This document shows positions 50,791 to 58,559 of a stretch of DNA of 64,000 nucleotides, in pieces; position 1 is the stretch's first letter, and every line of letters starts with the position of its first letter. The position numbers and the translations under genes are program-made. The DNA is from an uncultured Verrucomicrobia subdivision 3 bacterium. GTDB lineage: Bacteria; Verrucomicrobiota; Verrucomicrobiia; Limisphaerales; UBA11358. The notes under the pieces are model-generated. The model ran no database searches. It was not told where the DNA came from and worked only from the letters and a program-made list of their open reading frames with translations. The stretch spans positions 1-64,000 of the forward strand of contig CAIXUZ010000020.1 in the NCBI GenBank assembly GCA_903922735.1, in the 5' to 3' direction.

Positions 50791-51747
50791 ATGTCCGAAT
50801 ATAAAGTCCAGTTTGAGGTCTTCGAAGGCCCGCTCGACCTCCTTCTTTACCTCATCAAGAAGGAGGAGGTGGACATTTACGAAGTCAATCTCACCAAGCT
50901 CGCCACGCAATTCATCGAATATGTGGACTTGATGCGGCAGTTCGACCTCGAAGTCGCCGGCGAATTCCTCGTGATGGCCTCCACGCTCATGTATATCAAG
51001 AGCCGCGAGCTGCTGCCCGTGGACCAGCAGGTGCAGGTCGAGGCCGAGGATGAAGGCGAGGATCCGCGCTGGGAACTCATCCGCCAGCTCGTCGAATACA
51101 AAAAATTCAAGGATGCCGCCGCAACCTTGCAAACACTGGAGGAGCGCCAGGAAAATGTCTTCCCGCGCCTGCCGGGGAAAATTGAATTTCCATCCGAAGC
51201 CGAACCGGCGAAGCCGGAAGTGGGCATCTTCGACCTGCTGAACGCCGTCAATTCCGTGCTTCGCCGCTTTCAGGAAAAGACCTCCGGCCAGCGGGAAATT
51301 TACGAAGATAAGTGGACGGTCAGTGAAAAGATGGAGTTCGTCCTCAAAACCATCACCGAACGTGCGACGGTGAAATTTTCCGAGCTGTTCGAACAGGCCG
51401 CCAATCGCGCCGAAGTCGTCTGCACCTTTCTCGCCATCCTGGAATTGATCCGGCTCCGGCAGCTCGCCTGCGTCCAGCCGGAGCCGTTTGCGGAAATCGA
51501 AGTGAGCAAGGCGGTCGCTCCCGTTGAGCCGATGGAAGTGGTCGCCCCTGTGCCTGAAGTTGAAGCTCAAACTGAAGACCGGTCTGTCGCTTCGGCACCT
51601 GAAACGACCGCCGCCGAGACCGAGGAGGAAGTCGAAGTCGAAGATGAAGATGAATACGACGACGACGACGATGAGGATGAAGAGGATGAGGAGGATGAGG
51701 AGGAAGGCGAAGGCGAAACTGAAAACGAAGAGCAAAAACCGAAATAA
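50791..51747 (+). CDS. scpA: Segregation and condensation protein A
   Basis: A 318-residue kleisin that joins SMC heads in chromosome condensation. Family features: YKVQFEVFEGPLDLLLYLIK, then VDIYEVNLTKLATQFIEYVD, FLVMASTLMYIKSRELLP, and the C-terminal winged helix FVLKTITERATVKFSELFEQ to LELIRLRQLACVQPEPF. After it there is an unusual 75-residue tail with a long Asp/Glu run (residues about 280-312), not part of the normal kleisin. scpB follows 8 bp on. Confidence 0.93.
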   Translation: MSEYKVQFEVFEGPLDLLLYLIKKEEVDIYEVNLTKLATQFIEYVDLMRQFDLEVAGEFLVMASTLMYIKSRELLPVDQQVQVEAEDEGEDPRWELIRQLVEYKKFKDAAATLQTLEERQENVFPRLPGKIEFPSEAEPAKPEVGIFDLLNAVNSVLRRFQEKTSGQREIYEDKWTVSEKMEFVLKTITERATVKFSELFEQAANRAEVVCTFLAILELIRLRQLACVQPEPFAEIEVSKAVAPVEPMEVVAPVPEVEAQTEDRSVASAPETTAAETEEEVEVEDEDEYDDDDDEDEEDEEDEEEGEGETENEEQKPK

Positions 51748-51755
51748 CTTTTACG

Positions 51756-52469
51756 ATGGAACTGAAATACATTCTGGAATCGCTGCTGTTCTCCGCCCAA
51801 AAACCGATGAGCGTGAAGGAGCTTCGCGACGTTTTTGCCAATGCCGCCAGCGAGGAAAACGCTGCGGACGAGGCCAAGGCGTTTAAAAAAGTCAAAGAAG
51901 ACGATCTGGTCGCCGCGCTCGAACAGCTCGCCGCCGAACACGAAACCGCCGCGCGCAGCTACCGCCTCGCGTGCGTCGCGGGCGCGTGGCAGTTCGTCAC
52001 CCAGCCGGAATTTTCGCCGTGGCTTCGGGCGCTGGTCGGCGTGAAAAATCGCCCGTCGCGGCTTTCGCAGGCGGCGCTGGAGACCCTCGCCATCATCGCG
52101 TATCGCCAGCCGGTCACGCGCGCCGAAGTGGAGCAGGTGCGCGGCGTGAACGTGGACGGCACGATGCAGACGATTCTGGAACGCGGCCTCGTGGAGCAGA
52201 GCGGCCGCGCGGAAGTTGTCGGCCGTCCGGCGCTTTACAGCACCACGCCGTTGTTTTTGGAATACTTTGGCCTGCGTGGCCTGGAAGATTTGCCCGCAGC
52301 GGATGAACTACGCCGCATTCCGATTGAAAAGCCGGTTGCGCCCGTCACTGCGGATGCCGGCCTCGCGACGGTGCCGCCGGAACAATTGCGTCTGGATGAA
52401 GCGCCTCAGGCCAACGAAGCGGAACCGCCCGCCGCCACCGCCCCATCGGAAACTCCCGCCGCGAATTGA
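51756..52469 (+). CDS. scpB: Segregation and condensation protein B
   Basis: A 237-residue protein with two winged-helix domains that binds ScpA: LKYILESLLFSAQKPMSVKE at the start, then LSQAALETLAIIAYRQPVTR, AEVEQVRGVNVDGTMQTILE and GRPALYSTTPLFLEYFGLRG, all diagnostic. The last 45 residues are Pro/Ala rich. Works with ScpA and SMC (not in window). Confidence 0.95.
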   Translation: MELKYILESLLFSAQKPMSVKELRDVFANAASEENAADEAKAFKKVKEDDLVAALEQLAAEHETAARSYRLACVAGAWQFVTQPEFSPWLRALVGVKNRPSRLSQAALETLAIIAYRQPVTRAEVEQVRGVNVDGTMQTILERGLVEQSGRAEVVGRPALYSTTPLFLEYFGLRGLEDLPAADELRRIPIEKPVAPVTADAGLATVPPEQLRLDEAPQANEAEPPAATAPSETPAAN

Positions 52470-52517
52470 ATTCTGTAGCCGTAGAATCAGCCGGTGACGT
52501 TTTCCCTTCACCCCGGT

Positions 52518-52642
52518 CCTCTCCTGCTGGGAGAGGGGGAAAGGTTTCCCGCCTTGTCCGGAACGGCGACGGGATTTTACTCGCCAATCAAGCGCGTTTT
52601 CCGAACGCATCCAGCGGCTGTTTCTTCTCCCGGCGGGAGAAG
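52518..52642. repeat. GC-rich hairpin pair, REP-like, in a 307-bp gap
   Basis: CCTCTCC/GGAGAGG (52518-52524 with 52530-52536) and CTTCTCCC/GGGAGAAG (52624-52631 with 52635-52642). The core is related to the palindromes at 549-659. The gap 52470-52776 shows no gene. They could stop the scp transcript, but there is no T-run. Confidence 0.6.
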
Positions 52643-52776
52643 GTCAGGATGAGGGGGATGCCCCGCTCCTCAGAAGTTGCGGCCATAGGTTTACTTAAAC
52701 TGCTTTAGCCCCGGGTCGGCACCATTCGTATAATTTTTTATTGGCAACTTCCCTGCCTGCCGATTAACTCCATTTT

Positions 52777-53694
52777 GTGTCTGATCGGAAAAACAATTCA
52801 ACCATTGCTGGCAGCCTGCTGCTCGTTGTCTTTTTGTGGGGCGGCAACAATGTCGGCACCAAGTGGCTTGTCACCACCTGGTCGCCGATTTGGACGGGGG
52901 CGACGCGGTTCCTCATCGCCGGAATTATTCTGCTCACCATTCTGCGCCTGACCCGTTGGCTGGGCAAATTTCAACCGCTCAATTCCCGTCAGCATCACCA
53001 GCTCTGGTTGCGCGGCGGATTAAGCCTGGCGGCTTACGTCGTCGCTTTTTGCTGGGCGCTCAAATTGACTGCCGCCTCGCATGTGGCGCTTTACATCGGC
53101 GCCTCACCGGTCTGGGCGTTGCTCATCGAGGATCGTCCGCGAAAAAGCTGGCCGAGCATCCGCCGCTACGGTGCGGCGCTATTGGCGATGTCCGGCGTGC
53201 TGGTCTTGTTCTGGCCCGCATTGAAAACCGCTGGCTTCAGTCTCGCCGGTGAAATTTGCGGGCTGCTCTCCAGCTTGCTCTGGGCGAATTATAATCACCA
53301 AAGCCGCTTCCTCACTCGCGCCCTCAGCGGCCTTGAGGTCGCCGCCCATTCGATGTGGATGTCCGGCGTCATCCTGCTGCCGCTGGCGCTCATCGAAATC
53401 GCCCCGCGCGGCCTCGCGCTCGACGCGCCGCATCTCGGTGTGCAATGCCTGAACATTGTTTTGGGCAGCGTGGTTCCTTATGCGTTGTGGAACTCCGCGC
53501 TGGGCCGCTGGCAGACCAGCCGCGTGATGCTGTTCAATAATCTCATTCCGCTTTCGACCGGCCTCTGGGCGCATTTCTGCCTCGGCGAACCCATCACGCC
53601 GACTTTTTGCGCGGCGATGATCCTGATCGTCGCCGGCGTTTTGCTTGGCCAGATGGATTGGTCGAAAATATTCAAACTGCCGGAAAGTTTTTAA
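52777..53694 (+). CDS. EamA/DMT-family transporter, second copy
   Basis: A 305-residue membrane protein with ten predicted helices. First-repeat features are LLVVFLWGGNNVGTKWLVTT and AASHVALYIGASPVWALL; second repeat ends NNLIPLSTGLWAHFCLGEPI and LIVAGVLLGQMDW. Starts at GTG 52777 (no ATG upstream in frame). Substrate unknown. Distinct in sequence from the copy at 49435-50352. Confidence 0.87.
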   Translation: MSDRKNNSTIAGSLLLVVFLWGGNNVGTKWLVTTWSPIWTGATRFLIAGIILLTILRLTRWLGKFQPLNSRQHHQLWLRGGLSLAAYVVAFCWALKLTAASHVALYIGASPVWALLIEDRPRKSWPSIRRYGAALLAMSGVLVLFWPALKTAGFSLAGEICGLLSSLLWANYNHQSRFLTRALSGLEVAAHSMWMSGVILLPLALIEIAPRGLALDAPHLGVQCLNIVLGSVVPYALWNSALGRWQTSRVMLFNNLIPLSTGLWAHFCLGEPITPTFCAAMILIVAGVLLGQMDWSKIFKLPESF

Positions 53695-53706
53695 CCCCCG
53701 CTGCTT

Positions 53707-54078
53707 ATGGACCTCAAAAACCTGGACGAAGTGCCGCCCTTCACCACCAAGGATGGCTCGGAAATCCGTGAACTGCTCGCATACCGCAACTCCACCATCC
53801 GCAACCAAAGCCTCGCCGAGGCACGGTTGCCGGTGGGCGGCGCAACGCAGGAACATTATCATCCGCGCGCCGAGGAGATTTATTACATCACTCACGGCGT
53901 CGGAAAAATCCGCATCGGTGGCGAAATTCGCGAGCTGAAGGCTGGCGACGCCATCGCCATTCCGCCCGGCCGGAAGCACAAACTTTGGAACACGGGTGGC
54001 GAAGTCCTGCGCCTGCTTTGCTGCTGCGCGCCCGCTTACGAGCACTCCGACACGATTATAACGGAAAAAGATATTTGA
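53707..54078 (+). CDS. Cupin-domain protein
   Basis: A 123-residue single-domain cupin. Metal-site motif 1 is HYHPRAEEIYYITHGVGKIR (two His, Glu, Tyr positions) and motif 2 is AIPPGRKHKLWNTG. Could be a sugar or small-molecule enzyme or a sensor; substrate not readable. It lies 12 bp after the EamA gene, so may be in its operon. Confidence 0.87.
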   Translation: MDLKNLDEVPPFTTKDGSEIRELLAYRNSTIRNQSLAEARLPVGGATQEHYHPRAEEIYYITHGVGKIRIGGEIRELKAGDAIAIPPGRKHKLWNTGGEVLRLLCCCAPAYEHSDTIITEKDI

Positions 54079-54109
54079 ACCCGCGTCCGCCGGGTCCTAC
54101 GCTGCTGTC

Positions 54110-54970
54110 ATGCGCGGAGATTTGGCCAGGGCCTTTGAGTTGGCGAACACCCAGGTGTTTCGTCGCGCGTCGCTGCCAAAATCCTGCACCGATTTATTCG
54201 GGCGGAAGTTATTCCTCGCCATCCTTACCATCCAGGGTCTCGGCGCGTTTGCGCTTATTACCCTCGGCGTGATGCTCAATAAATTCAACGTGGCCCGCAG
54301 CGTGGTCCAGCCGCGCGTGCGTCACGAAATTTCCCGGGCCGGAGTCGCTTTGCTGCCGATGTTCCTGTTCATCGCGCTGGCCCTTGGATTTCTGGTGGTC
54401 GGGCAGACGGTTTCCGCGCTGGCGAAGGTCGGCGCGACCAATTATCTCGGCTCCACCATGGTGATTGTCATCGTGCGCGAACTCGGTCCGCTGCTGACCG
54501 CGGTGCTGGTGCTGGCGCGCGTCGGCACGGCGAACGTGATCGAACTCGGCACGGCGCGCGCGCTCGGCGAAGTCGAGGCGCTGGAGGCGCTGGGGATTGA
54601 TCCGGTGCATTACCTTATCGTGCCGCGGGTCATCGGCATGGCGCTGGGCATTTTTGCGCTGACGGTCTATCTGATCATCGGTGCGCTGGGCAGCGGTTAT
54701 CTGTTCGCTTTCTTGCAGGATGTGCCGTTGGGACCGGGCGATTATTTCAAACAAATCGCCGAGGCGCTGAACTGGCTGGACTTTGCGCTGCTGGCGTTGA
54801 AGACGGTGGCGTTCGGATTTTTCATCGCCATCGTGACGTGTTACCACGGCCTCGCGCAGCCGCTGCGGCTGGAGGACGTTTCGCGCGTGGCGGTCCGCGC
54901 CGTGACGCAAGGCGTCATCGTCTGTGTACTGGTGGATGCGGTGTTCATCGTGCTTTATCTCGTCACATGA
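54110..54970 (+). CDS. mlaE: MlaE-family lipid ABC transporter permease
   Basis: A 286-residue permease of the system that moves phospholipids between the two membranes. Family signature GSTMVIVIVRELGPLLTAVL, then RVGTANVIELGTARALGEVE, ALEALGIDPVHYLIVPRVIG and the last helices ending CVLVDAVFIVLYLVT. About five membrane helices. Its stop overlaps the ATP-binding gene by 4 bp. Confidence 0.92.
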   Translation: MRGDLARAFELANTQVFRRASLPKSCTDLFGRKLFLAILTIQGLGAFALITLGVMLNKFNVARSVVQPRVRHEISRAGVALLPMFLFIALALGFLVVGQTVSALAKVGATNYLGSTMVIVIVRELGPLLTAVLVLARVGTANVIELGTARALGEVEALEALGIDPVHYLIVPRVIGMALGIFALTVYLIIGALGSGYLFAFLQDVPLGPGDYFKQIAEALNWLDFALLALKTVAFGFFIAIVTCYHGLAQPLRLEDVSRVAVRAVTQGVIVCVLVDAVFIVLYLVT

Positions 54971-55755
54971 GCGGAAACATTTCTCATCCTGCGGTCATCG
55001 AAATGAGTGCCGCCCGCATCGGCGCGCTGCGCGATACGCTGCTCACCGTGGTTGCGGACGTGGATTGGTCGGTGTCGCCGGGCGAATTCTGGGTGGTTGC
55101 CGGCCGGCAACATTCCGGCAAAAGCGATCTGCTGCTGCATGCGGGCGGCTTGATAACGCCGTCCCGTGGCAGCTGCCGCGTATTCGGCTGCGAAACGAAG
55201 AATTTTGGCGAGGCGCAGATCGCCGAGCGGTTGCGCATCGGGTTTGTTTTCGCCGGCGGGAATCTGTTCAACCAGCTCACCATCGCGGAGAACGTCGCGC
55301 TGCCGCTGCGCTACCAAAAAAATTGCCCCTTGGCGGAAGTGGCGCGGGTGGTGGAAGAATTGCTGGAGCTGCTGGAGCTCGCGCCGTTTGCGGACAACAC
55401 GCCGTCCAACCTGACCGCAAACTGGCGGCAGCGTGCGGCCCTGGCCCGGGCGCTGGTGCTCCAGCCGGAATTGCTGCTGCTGGATAATCCGCTCGGCGGT
55501 CTCGATGGGCGCCACCGTCAATGGCTGCTGAAATTTTTGGATCAGCTATGGGCCGGCCATGAGTATTTTGGCGGTCGCCCGATGACGCTGGTGGTGACGA
55601 CGGATGATTTGCGCAGGTGGCAGCATCCGCAGTGGAAATATGCCGTGCTGGAGGAAAAGAAATTTTCCGTTCTTGGCGCGTGGTGCGAAGTAGTGGCCGC
55701 CCGCAGTCCCGCCGTAAAAGAATTGCTGGCCGAGCCGGTTGCGACAACAATCTGA
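54967..55755 (+). CDS. MlaF-like ABC ATPase with degenerate catalytic motifs
   Basis: A 262-residue ATP-binding subunit. Walker A is intact (GRQHSGKSDLL). The signature that is normally LSGGM/Q reads LTANWRQ, and Walker B reads LLLLDNPLGGLDG, where the catalytic Glu after the Asp is Asn. The H-loop region is VVTTDDLRRWQHP, without a clear His. It therefore can bind ATP but may hydrolyse it poorly, or a different Glu may take over. Overlaps mlaE and is followed 12 bp on by the MCE gene, so the transporter is complete. The frame is open upstream to 54838, but MSGNISHP at 54967 is the natural start. Confidence 0.85.
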   Translation: MSGNISHPAVIEMSAARIGALRDTLLTVVADVDWSVSPGEFWVVAGRQHSGKSDLLLHAGGLITPSRGSCRVFGCETKNFGEAQIAERLRIGFVFAGGNLFNQLTIAENVALPLRYQKNCPLAEVARVVEELLELLELAPFADNTPSNLTANWRQRAALARALVLQPELLLLDNPLGGLDGRHRQWLLKFLDQLWAGHEYFGGRPMTLVVTTDDLRRWQHPQWKYAVLEEKKFSVLGAWCEVVAARSPAVKELLAEPVATTI

Positions 55756-55767
55756 CGAGACCATTAT

Positions 55768-57069
55768 ATGCCACTGCAAGATTTGACCCCGCAACTCCGC
55801 ACCCGTCTCAACCAGGTGGAGCGCGCCGTGGGCTGGTTTGTGTTTTTCGCGGCCGTGTTGCTGCTGTTCGGTTTCGGCTATTACATTTACCACACGGCCG
55901 AGCGCAAGGGTTGGTTTGTGGAAAAGGCCGAATTTCGCACTTATCTGCAAAGTTCGGCCGGTCTTAAAGTGGGCGATCAGGTTTTGATGATGGGTTCGCC
56001 GGTTGGACAAATCACAAAAATTTTCCCGATGCCGCCGGATGATCGCAGAAATGTCCAGGTGGATTTCGAGATTCGGGCGCCTGACTTTCGCTATATCCGT
56101 TCGGGCGGTTCGCAAGTGAAAGTCAACGCGGGTTTTCTCGGACAAAGCCAGTTGGAAGTAACGCGTGGCACGATTGGCACCTTTGCGGTCGCCGTCACTC
56201 AGCCGGTCTTCCGCAAGACCATTGACGAACTTCGCGCGCTCGTCGCCGTTGAAACGAACCAGTGGCAGCTCTCGCAATATGTTTACGACACCCATTCGAA
56301 CCTGGTTTTCATTCCGTATCAACCTTACGCAGGACTGACGCTGTCTAATCTGGATTTGCTGGCGGCGCTGAATCTCGAATCGAACGTGGTCTATGCCTAC
56401 AATAACCAGAAGAACAGCAAACACGTCGTCGCCGTGTGGCGGAATGAGTTCCGGCGTTACGAGAGCTACGATCACTTGAAAGACCCGCCCGTGGAATTGC
56501 CGGCGTTGGAGTCCGTGCCGATTGCCGAGCGCCTGGACCAGATTATCGGGCAGGTGCAAAACGCGCTGCCGGGAATTCTTTCCCTCACCAACAAAATCGC
56601 CGCCGTGCTGGATAACGCCGCGAATGCCACGGCGAATTTGAACACCGCCATCGTCGCCGCGCAGCCGCTGGTCACGAATTTTGCCGTCATCAGCGGCGAG
56701 TTGCGCGGGCCGGGCGCGCTCGGCGTCTGGGCGCTGGGCACGAACGCGCCGTTCCAATTGGAATCCGCGCTGACTAATGCCAACACGCTGCTGGTGAACG
56801 TGAATACAAACCTGAATCAACTCACTGAAGACATCACCCTGACGCTGCTCAACGTCGCCAATATCACCAGCAATCTGAACGCCCAGGTGCAGGCCAACCC
56901 GAACCTGCTTGGGACTCTCGGTAAGACCATCGCCGACGCCGACGACATGGTGCAGGGATTGAAACGCCACTGGCTGCTGCGCTCGGCGTTCAAGGCGAAG
57001 ACCACCAACGCGCCCGCGGCAACTGCGCCGGTGACCAAACTAACGACACCGCGCGGGGCGGGGCAGTAA
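55768..57069 (+). CDS. mlaD: MlaD-type MCE-domain lipid-binding protein
   Basis: A 433-residue protein with one N-terminal membrane helix (VGWFVFFAAVLLLFGFGYYI) and an MCE domain: FRTYLQSSAGLKVGDQVLMM, GSPVGQITKI, then VKVNAGFLGQSQLEVTRG. A helical, partly coiled C-terminal region (residues 260-400) is longer than in E. coli MlaD. MCE proteins form hexameric rings that bind lipids in the periplasm. Third gene of the mlaE-F-D operon. Confidence 0.9.
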   Translation: MPLQDLTPQLRTRLNQVERAVGWFVFFAAVLLLFGFGYYIYHTAERKGWFVEKAEFRTYLQSSAGLKVGDQVLMMGSPVGQITKIFPMPPDDRRNVQVDFEIRAPDFRYIRSGGSQVKVNAGFLGQSQLEVTRGTIGTFAVAVTQPVFRKTIDELRALVAVETNQWQLSQYVYDTHSNLVFIPYQPYAGLTLSNLDLLAALNLESNVVYAYNNQKNSKHVVAVWRNEFRRYESYDHLKDPPVELPALESVPIAERLDQIIGQVQNALPGILSLTNKIAAVLDNAANATANLNTAIVAAQPLVTNFAVISGELRGPGALGVWALGTNAPFQLESALTNANTLLVNVNTNLNQLTEDITLTLLNVANITSNLNAQVQANPNLLGTLGKTIADADDMVQGLKRHWLLRSAFKAKTTNAPAATAPVTKLTTPRGAGQ

Positions 57070-57080
57070 GGCGGCTTTTA

Positions 57081-58040
57081 CTAAACCGTCTTCCGGCTGT
57101 TCCGGTACCATTCCACGAAGAGCGGAATTCCCTTGGCCGCCTTCACCTGCGGATTGTAGCCGAGCATCTTTTTCGCCTTGGAAATGTCGGCGTAGGTGAT
57201 GGGCACATCGCCGGGCTGAAGCGGCTGGCGGTCAATGACCGCTTTCTTGCCGAGCGCCGATTCGATGAGCGCGATGAGTTCGGAAAGTTTCACCGTTTGC
57301 GATTCGCCGAGGTTGAAGACTTCAAAGCCGAATTCCTGGCGTGTGCAGGCGAGGATGCCTTCCAGAATATCCGTGATGAACGTGTGATCGCGCGCCGTGC
57401 TGCCGTCGCCGAACACGGGAATCGGTTGGCCGGCATCAATCAGCTTCGTGAACTTATGGATGGCGAGGTCGGGCCGTTGGCGCGGGCCATAGACGGTGAA
57501 GAACCGCAGCATCGCCACGTCCATGCCGTAGATGTGATGATAGACGTGGCCGAGCGCCTCGCACGCCAGCTTGCTTGCGGCGTAGGGCGAGACGGCGGAA
57601 AAAATCGGGTCGCTCTCGCTGAACGGCACCTTTGCGTTCACGCCATAGACGGATGAGGACGACGCAATGGTGATTTTTTTGCAGCCGGTCTTGCGCGCGG
57701 CTTCAAGGATGTTGACCGTGCCTTCCACGTTCACACGCTGGTAAAGCGCGGGCTGCTCCAGGCTCGGCCGGACGCCGGCGCGGGCGGCGAGGTGGATGAC
57801 CTGGTCAAATTTCGTGGCGGCAAACAGGGCGTTCACCGCGCTGGTCTCCGTGAGGTCGCCGGGGACGAAGGTGAACGGCCGGCCGAGCGACTGGATGTCC
57901 GCCAGCGTGCGGCGCTTGATTTGCGGGTCGTAAAAATCGTTGAGGTCATCGAAGGCCCAGACGCGGTGGCCATCGCGGAGGAGTCGTTCGCAAACGTGCG
58001 AGCCGATGAAGCCCGCGCCGCCGGTGACGAGAAAATTCAT
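57081..58040 (-). CDS. UDP-glucuronate 4-epimerase-like NAD-dependent epimerase
   Basis: A 319-residue extended SDR enzyme: FLVTGGAGFIGSHVCERLL, the FDDLNDFYDPQIKR stretch after the first strand typical of the UDP-glucuronate 4-epimerase group, catalytic SSSSVYG and YAASK, and VYGPRQRPDLAIHKF. It would convert UDP-glucuronate to UDP-galacturonate for surface polymers (inference). Ends 11 bp from the mlaD stop, convergent. Another epimerase of the decarboxylase type is at 1776-2783. Confidence 0.9.
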   Translation of the reverse strand: MNFLVTGGAGFIGSHVCERLLRDGHRVWAFDDLNDFYDPQIKRRTLADIQSLGRPFTFVPGDLTETSAVNALFAATKFDQVIHLAARAGVRPSLEQPALYQRVNVEGTVNILEAARKTGCKKITIASSSSVYGVNAKVPFSESDPIFSAVSPYAASKLACEALGHVYHHIYGMDVAMLRFFTVYGPRQRPDLAIHKFTKLIDAGQPIPVFGDGSTARDHTFITDILEGILACTRQEFGFEVFNLGESQTVKLSELIALIESALGKKAVIDRQPLQPGDVPITYADISKAKKMLGYNPQVKAAKGIPLFVEWYRNSRKTV

Positions 58041-58309
58041 GGGTCAACGCTAGCAACTGAAGGGGAAACTGTCGAGAACGCAGGAAATTCTTAAAAGTGG
58101 CAAACGTCAATTGCCCGTGCAATCTATCCTATTGGTTGTAGCGGTGGTTTGTGAACGCCGTTTTTTGACCTCAGTCGCGCGAAGGGTGCAAGAAAAAATG
58201 AGGAACTTTGCAGCTTATCTCCTTAGGAGGCGTATAGCGTATCACTAAAACCATAAACCCGACGCCTTGCGCGTCTAAATCATGGACAAAACATCCTTTG
58301 GAAGCCCTC

Positions 58310-58418
58310 CGCAATCCCAGCGGGTGGCAAAACAACGTTTTTTTGGTCACCGCAATCCCAGCGGATGGCAAAACAACGTTTTTTTGGTCATCGCAATCCC
58401 AGCGGATGGCAAAATAAG
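58310..58418. repeat. 41-bp tandem repeat, about 2.7 copies
   Basis: Units begin with CGCAATCCCAGCGG at 58310, 58351 and 58392 and each of the first two carries a run of seven T after AACAACG. Copies differ at few positions. They lie in the 519-bp gap between the epimerase and the TPR gene (58041-58559), which has no convincing gene. Spacing is not that of CRISPR. Confidence 0.85.
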
Positions 58419-58559
58419 CCTCCCCAGGCATCCGCAAAACCGGCGGACATCATCGGAAGTTTCGGATGCCATCTTTAATAAAATCACTCATCCGCCTCTT
58501 AACAGCGAGGTCGCCGGCTGATTTTGCAGGCTGTTTCCTTGTTTGTAATTCTTTATAAT

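Noticed and set aside
55546-56970. 474-codon frame antisense to mlaD
   Set aside because: Shadow of the MCE gene, with biased composition and no domain.
58310-58418. CRISPR array
   Set aside because: Period 41 with the whole unit repeated and no variable spacer.
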